Assembly (NCBI GenBank): GCA_030142905.1
Contig: JASJOG010000029.1
Location: forward strand, 1,176,001-1,240,000
Direction: 5' to 3'
Length of the DNA stretch: 64,000 nucleotides
From: Heliopora coerulea
Taxonomy: Eukaryota > Cnidaria > Anthozoa > Scleralcyonacea > Helioporidae
Shown here: one piece after another, positions 60,201-64,000 of the stretch
Layout of the letters: the number at the start of each line of letters is the position of its first letter
Position numbering within the stretch: the stretch's first letter is position 1
Notes under the pieces: model-generated
Database searches by the model: none
Told to the model about the DNA's origin: nothing
The model's input: only the letters and a program-made list of their open reading frames with translations
Program-made: the position numbers and the translations under genes

Positions 60201-63009
60201 TAATGGTTTGGTTTCATTTGAATGCTTGCCGCTACCCAGCAACTTTACTACCAGTCCCCTGATTCGCACGCGGCCTACTTGAGTGAACCAGGACCCATGT
60301 ATATGTATGTGTGCATATGTGTATTTTGCTTTTAAGTAAAAGTTATATACAACGAGCAGTAAGACCCAAAGGTTGGTGAACGTATGTGAATGGTATTGGA
60401 ACGAAATGATTGACATCGAATTAGATCAATTAGCGGCTATTTTATTTTTCACTTTTTTGTCCAGCTAGTGAGCACAAGTCAACTGTCCAGTTACTATAGA
60501 GTTCACTCTACCTGACGTCACTTGTCCTGTAGAGTAAATAGCACTGTCATGAAAGATGAATTCTTTCATCGTCCACAGTGTCGTTAGCCAACTGACAGTG
60601 AAGCCTCTATATGTCTTCACGTTAAATTGTGTTCGCTGTTCTACACACCTTTTGTTCTGTTCCACATCGTGTACATTTGATCGACTTGGTATCACGGGAT
60701 TTAAGTTTCTTTTTGCCACATTTACTTTCGTTATTATGGCAGCGGTGACAAGGCCAATATTGGTTACAGCAATCAAACTTAACATGGCAACGTCTCTTGT
60801 AATGCTTACATAACCACGGACCTTCAACAATGTCGTCATTTGTATCTCGAGGGGAAGAATCACAATTGTATGAAGGTCCGTTTGGGTCGAGAAACTTTGA
60901 CAGCTTTTTTCCATTGGTGCCGGGATCTACAACTGACTCTTTCTTGGTGGCAGCTACTTTCCCCATTTGGGCATAATCAACCACACCTGACGAAAATAAT
61001 ACGTTTTAATTGAATAAACTCCGATTCTTGGTACCTGAAACTTTCTTATGGTGACAAGATCTGAACTTAAATTTGTCCGAATTCTATAAATTACCATCGT
61101 CAAAGGATGCTTGTTAGCTTGGTCATCTTACTCCTATTAAATTACAAGTAACCATAAACAGTCTTAAAATTTAATATCTAATGTCGTCCGAAATGTTAGA
61201 TATAAGCAGTTCATGCGGCATATTTTAAGCCAACTAAAGGAGAGCAAAGACGTCAGTTGTTTTAATAACTGTCAAAATTTTCTACGAACTTACAGTATAA
61301 AACTGCTGTCTAAAAAATTGTGGAGTTACAGTAGACTAGAACGACAAGTCTTTTACGTAATATAGGTGCGCCAAATTTAATTGAAATAACGTAAAATGGA
61401 TGGTAATTATAAATGAAATTTTAAGGTCAGACACATTAAATTTCTTTTTAGAATTCGTGATCCGTTGTTGATCATGATCATAATCTACGATTTGGATAAA
61501 AATAATCCTTCCCCTTCGTATTTTTGGAACCTGCGCCAGCATAATAAAGCGTTTAGTACATCACTTGCATAAATCATGATGTCCAGAACTTGGAATATGA
61601 GAATGGCTGAATTCCTACCTTGCTGATTGTAGATTCCTTGCGGCTGATATCTTATCGCATCAGAGTCCTTGACTGTTGTCATACCATGTATCATGGTCGC
61701 TGCGGTCGCATCTAGTCCGTACCCTGGTCTTGTATTTCGTGTTCCTCCACCAAAATTAAAATTTTTTCGTGCACTTCCAGTTTGCCCATTTTCTATGGAG
61801 CAACAACGGCTATCTGTTCCTAACCAACTATTTTTGACATTGCTGAGAACTTTTAGCCGTTTATAATCTCCAGCAAGATAACAATCAATCAAGTGAATCA
61901 TATCAAACCGCAGAACGTCCTCAAAAAGTCCTTTAAGTACTTGTAAGTTGGATAAACTTATGATTTTCTGTTTGTCAAGTTCTTTTAAAATTTGCAGTTG
62001 GTCCATTCCTTGGGAAATGACATCGATGTTAAACTTCCTGGTCACCCAAATTTTCACTTTTGACACGTCTTCAAACTGCAAGCTGTCAGCGATATTCTGC
62101 AATAATAAATGGTAACACGCATATCCTCCTGTTGGGATGTCACCAGAAAGGTTATTGATCCATTCTTTAGCGTGATCAATCTCGTTTTGATGATTGGCTG
62201 TTGGGATAGGATCTTCAGTTTGCAACTCAATTCGATGTCCTTCAAAAAAGGTTGTTTTTCGGCTTGTCTTAGCTTGTTCATATGCTTCTTCCGAGCTGCC
62301 GTTGTTGTCAGAGCAGATGCAAGACGAAAATATTTCGGAGAGATACTTCAAGGCTTCTTTGAATTTTTGGCAACGAACGGATGACAGAACGATCTCGTCT
62401 GCTTTAGGGAAACATGCTTCAGTTGTTTTGGCTATCGTTGCATCAGTGAAACTTTTCATTGATTTTCTTTCGTGAACTCCTTGAAATTTGTACCCGAATT
62501 CACTGGCTACTTCGGATATCCATTTGATGGCTGGAGATGAATCAGCCCCTTCTTGGCAGCAGATATGCGCTGTAAAGCCATCTGCTGCTTCTTTTAGGAC
62601 AACGCACGTAGAGCACCAAGAAGTTAAGCGTAGAATAACACAATCCTGACCTCTTGAATTTTCAGGTTGTTCTCTTATAAAAGTTTGAATTTCCCTGCCC
62701 TTTCTTTCCAAGATCCAGCTGCAGAACGCCTGAAATACATTTTTTAAGGAACGATCTATAAAGGATGATGAGGGTAAATCATGTATTGGAGATAAGTAGT
62801 CACAACAAAACATATATTAGTGACAAGATGTGATTCCTTAGCAAGCTTTATAAGAACAAAGCAGTCATCTACTATTTCTGCCTCACTTAATGAACAGTTA
62901 AGAAGATTTCCAACTATTTCTGCAGCTTCACGCAATTCAGTGCATGCCTTCACAATCACACTTTGCGACCACAGAGCCGCACGGAAGGAAACGAAGGGGC
63001 AGATGAAAC
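54162..63009 (-). CDS. DED - CHY zinc finger - CTCHY - RING protein, predicted E3 ubiquitin ligase (whole gene model)
   Basis: Seven coding exons on the minus strand can be joined: about 63,009-62,825, 62,729-61,619, 60,986-60,649, 58,342-58,215, 56,514-56,394, 54,774-54,692, 54,252-54,162 (stop). Introns between the last six exons are GT-AG with phases 1, 0, 2, 0, 2 that match exactly and give an unbroken frame of about 623 residues from the second exon. The C-terminal half is an RCHY1/Pirh2-type E3 ligase, known to ubiquitinate p53 and others with its RING. The N-terminal half ends in a death-effector-domain-like fold, used elsewhere to bind FADD or caspase-8. Human RCHY1 ends with a zinc ribbon after the RING; here only about 22 residues follow. 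The 5' end and the first intron are uncertain. The DED-ligase join could be a fusion or, less likely, two genes. Confidence 0.85.
54692..54774 (-). CDS. Exon 6: RING finger middle
   Basis: Acceptor TTCTTTAG, donor AT/GTAAGT. Encodes DAFSGCQILPCSHKVHKDC and ATLMIRSG. The C-x-H-x2-H-x2-C of a RING (CSHKVHKDC) is intact, with Ser in place of the common Gly after the cysteine. Confidence 0.95.
55590..55680. repeat. TATG/TACG microsatellite in an intron
   Basis: About 90 bp of GTATGTATGTATATATG units with one TACG variant, in the intron between exons 5 and 6. Confidence 0.95.
56394..56514 (-). CDS. Exon 5: end of CTCHY and start of RING
   Basis: Acceptor TTATGTAG, donor GAG/GTTAGT. Encodes IHSDRSFHCDVCGVCL, ENNHKC and DKCCICLE. 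FHC-x2-C-x2-C and NNHKC close the CTCHY zinc sites; KCCICLE supplies the first two RING cysteines. Confidence 0.95.
57780..57945 (-). mobile_element. Solo Penelope-like terminus with hammerhead-like motif (intron 4)
   Basis: Shares GCCCAGCACAAAATG and AAAGGCATGA with the outer ends of elements B and C. On the minus strand CTCTGAAGA, stem II GTTGT-GAAGTAA-ACAAC, GAAAC. Followed by a direct repeat GGATAATAAGTAAGTGCCT in two copies (57,902-57,921 and 57,936-57,955). It lies in the intron between exons 4 and 5. Confidence 0.75.
58215..58342 (-). CDS. Exon 4: CTCHY zinc finger, first part
   Basis: Acceptor ATTTTTAG, donor CAG/GTATGA. Encodes FSEKSQFCIKCSMKFAKYFC, ASCKHLTG and PFHCAKCGIC; ends two bases into an arginine codon completed by the next exon. 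Pairs C-x2-C spaced as FC..C / YFC..C / FHC..CGICR are diagnostic of the CTCHY module. Confidence 0.95.
58840..59275. repeat. Long polypyrimidine tract (intron)
   Basis: About 430 bp very rich in C and T (TTCTTCCTCCTTTTC-type words) on the plus strand, i.e. purine-rich in the transcript of the minus-strand gene, within the intron between exons 3 and 4. Two open frames here (80 and 67 codons) are low-complexity artefacts. Confidence 0.9.
60649..60986 (-). CDS. Exon 3: CHY-type zinc finger
   Basis: Acceptor TTTTCGTCAG, donor AAG/GTGTGT. Begins in phase 1 (completing Gly) with VVDYAQMGKVAATKK. The second half holds LCKHYKRRCHVKFDCC, YWPCHRCHN and IKCTRCGTEQK, the CHY finger signature C-x-H-Y-x-R-x-C, C-C, C-x2-C-H and C-x2-C. 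The usual Asp-His after CHN is Lys-Cys here (ESKCG), a Cys still able to bind zinc. In RCHY1 and plant BRUTUS-type proteins this finger precedes CTCHY and RING, exactly as here. Confidence 0.95.
61619..62729 (-). CDS. Exon 2: unknown N-terminal region plus death-effector-domain-like fold
   Basis: Acceptor ATGTATTTCAG, donor AAG/GTAGGA (ends phase 1). The 370 codons begin AFCSWILERKGREIQTF. The first 190 residues have no family I recognise but include RLTSWCSTCVVLKEAADGF. Genomic 62,123-61,878 encodes YHLLLQNIADSLQFEDVSKV, then FNIDVISQGMDQLQILKELD and LRFDMIHLID. This follows the six-helix death effector domain: helix 1 H/YxLLxxI, the acidic-plus-LK helix 2 (EDVSKVKIWV), the mid-domain LxxLxxxxxIS, and the RxDL-type motif of helix 6, here RFDM. 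A Gly/Asn/Thr-rich linker (NFGGGTRNTRPGYG) leads out of the exon. Confidence 0.8.
62825..63009 (-). CDS. Exon 1 of the visible model (5' part of the DED-CHY-RING gene)
   Basis: An acceptor-like CACGGCGTCAG precedes a frame reading FVSFRAALWSQSVIV, ACTELREAAEIVGNLL and LSEAEIVDDCFVLIKL, helix-rich and coding-like. The next exon is in a different frame and needs a phase-0 donor; CTTGTCACT at 62,825 would fit but is weak. An in-frame ATG at 63,058 lies before the acceptor-like site, so this could also be the first exon. No domain recognised. Confidence 0.5.
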
Positions 63010-63230
63010 CTGACGCCGTGTAAAAAGGGAAAGGGTGTAAACTGTGGAAAGATCGCATAACTTATTCCAAACTCAAAAGCGAATAAAAAATTCCAACTCA
63101 TTTCCTTCGAATATTGCTGGAAAGAAAACAATATCAACCGACAGTTTGAAGAAATGTAAAACAAAATTCAATCAGAATAAAAGCCTTTCGAATACACGAG
63201 ACTTGAATTTAAATCGAGACAATATATCAA
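63010..63230. other. Upstream region of the DED-CHY-RING gene
   Basis: No TATA box or other promoter element recognised. The frame opening at 63,058 enters exon 1 in frame. Whether transcription starts here or further upstream, outside the window, is open. Confidence 0.35.
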
Positions 63231-63251
63231 CACACACACACACACACAGAA

Positions 63252-63282
<31 letters not shown>

Positions 63283-63284
63283 AG
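63231..63284. repeat. CA/TA microsatellite
   Basis: (CA)n of about 20 bp, then (TA)n of about 28 bp, at the outer edge of the tRNA-like inverted duplication. Confidence 0.95.
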
Positions 63285-63377
63285 TAAATTTCATCTTACT
63301 AAGTGTAGATGTTTGTAAGCTTGGATATATGTATGATGAAAAGTTTGTTCTCAAGCTTTTATCCCAGAAAATTTCTG

Positions 63378-63452
63378 AGCTCCCCAACGGGAATCGAACC
63401 CGTGTCTCCCGATTACTGGTACGGTTGTTTTGCCACTAGACTATAGGGTCTC
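63378..63452 (-). pseudogene. tRNA-like sequence 1
   Basis: On the minus strand TATAGTCTAGTGG (A-box-like), ATCGGGAGACAC, and ACGGGTTCGATTCCCGT (perfect B-box inside a 5-bp T arm), then TGGGGAGC. The 3' half resembles tRNA-Asp-type sequences, but the 5' acceptor strand (GAGACCC) does not pair over seven bases with the 3' strand and the anticodon arm is poor. A tRNA pseudogene or SINE head. Confidence 0.6.
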
Positions 63453-63475
63453 AAACGGCAAGCATGATGTTAATT

Positions 63476-63542
63476 AGAGACCTGGTGGTAAAACAACCGT
63501 ACCGGCAATCGGGAGACACGGGTTCGATTCCCGTTGGGGAGC
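63476..63542 (+). pseudogene. tRNA-like sequence 2 (5' end altered)
   Basis: CTGGTGGTAAAACAACCG, then ATCGGGAGACAC and the same T arm with GGTTCGATTCCCG. The A-box region begins AGAGACCTGGTGG, so the first bases differ from copies 1 and 3. Confidence 0.55.
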
Positions 63543-63738
63543 TCAGAAATTTTCTGAGATAAAAGCTTGAGAACAAACTTTTCATCATACATATATCCAA
63601 GCTTACAAACATCTACACTTAGTAAGATGAAATTTGCTTATACACAGTATCATATTACAGGTATGTTCAGCTTTCAAGTACGAAAGAGGCATATCAATAT
63701 TACGAACCAGGTCTCTAATTAACATCTTGCTTGCCGTC

Positions 63739-63813
63739 TGAGACCCTATAGTCTAGTGGTAAAACAACCGTACCGGCAATCGGGAGACACGGGTTCGATT
63801 CCTGTTGCGGAGC
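63739..63813 (+). pseudogene. tRNA-like sequence 3
   Basis: TATAGTCTAGTGGTAAAAC, ATCGGGAGACAC and GGGTTCGATTCCTG. The T arm has one change (CCTGT) and TGCGGAGC replaces TGGGGAGC, so it is more decayed than copy 1. Confidence 0.55.
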
Positions 63814-64000
63814 TCAGAAATTTTTGAGATAAAAGCTTGACTGGATATGCACGTTACTATATTACATTTACTGCACGTCACTATATTACATCCCTTCCTT
63901 TTTCTCGGAAGACAAAATTATATGTTTTAGGAAATAACAGAATATTAAATCTGACGACAAATAAAAAATGCATCAGATAGTTTTTGATAGTTCGTTAATC

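Larger units (their letters stand above)
63284..63840. repeat. Inverted duplication carrying three tRNA-like sequences
   Basis: The segment 63,284-63,400 (ATTTCATCTTACTAAGTGTAG ... CAGAAAATTTCTGAGCTCC, read in parts) reappears inverted at 63,535-63,640. The segment 63,435-63,486 (GTCTCAAACGGCAAGC) reappears inverted at 63,700-63,755. tRNA-like units sit at the joints. This is a compound palindrome about 550 bp long next to the 5' end of the gene. Confidence 0.8.

Noticed and set aside
60060..60416. 118-codon minus-strand frame as an extra exon of the ligase gene
   Set aside because: It lies in the intron between exons 3 and 4, whose phases already match, and it shows no zinc-binding pattern.
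63378..63813. Three functional tRNA genes
   Set aside because: The A and B boxes look right, but the acceptor strands do not pair over seven bases and no clean anticodon arm forms.

Overview
This is a gene-poor, AT-rich window from a eukaryotic nuclear genome. The mix of retroelements (Penelope-like elements with GIY-YIG domains, a CR1/L2-like LINE, a BEL/Pao remnant, an SGNH-esterase ORF1 remnant), TIR-bearing MITE-like repeats, GATA-type microsatellites and a short CCCTAA array suggests a marine invertebrate, most likely a cnidarian (anthozoan). The species cannot be fixed from the sequence alone.

One host gene is well supported. It lies on the minus strand between about 63.0 kb and 54.16 kb and its coding exons can be joined by GT-AG introns with matching phases. 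It encodes a death-effector-domain (DED)-like fold, then a CHY zinc finger, a CTCHY zinc finger and a RING finger. The C-terminal part is the RCHY1/Pirh2 type of E3 ubiquitin ligase. The N-terminal DED is not part of that family as I know it, so this looks like a lineage-specific fusion that could link apoptosis or innate immune adaptors to ubiquitination. Its 5' end is not resolved. Just upstream sits a cluster of three tRNA-like sequences arranged as an inverted duplication.

The rest is mainly transposon debris. Penelope-like elements are prominent: three copies (8.0-9.8, 23.5-26.3 and 34.15-35.4 kb) have the same layout, with two long inverted arms around a 5'-truncated or collapsed coding core, and both arms carry a sequence that folds like a type I hammerhead ribozyme. 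Further hammerhead-like ends without a coding region occur at about 10.3, 17.0, 26.0, 44.8, 48.4 and 57.9 kb. A LINE occupies 20.96-23.43 kb (minus), a decayed SGNH-type ORF1 about 27.0-27.9 kb (plus), and a frameshifted BEL/Pao pol 36.1-38.8 kb (plus). Microsatellites often mark element junctions.

The first 8 kb, 9.8-20.9 kb, 38.8-44.5 kb and 45-54 kb hold no gene I can recognise, only small hairpins, MITE-like repeats and dispersed repeat families, listed below.
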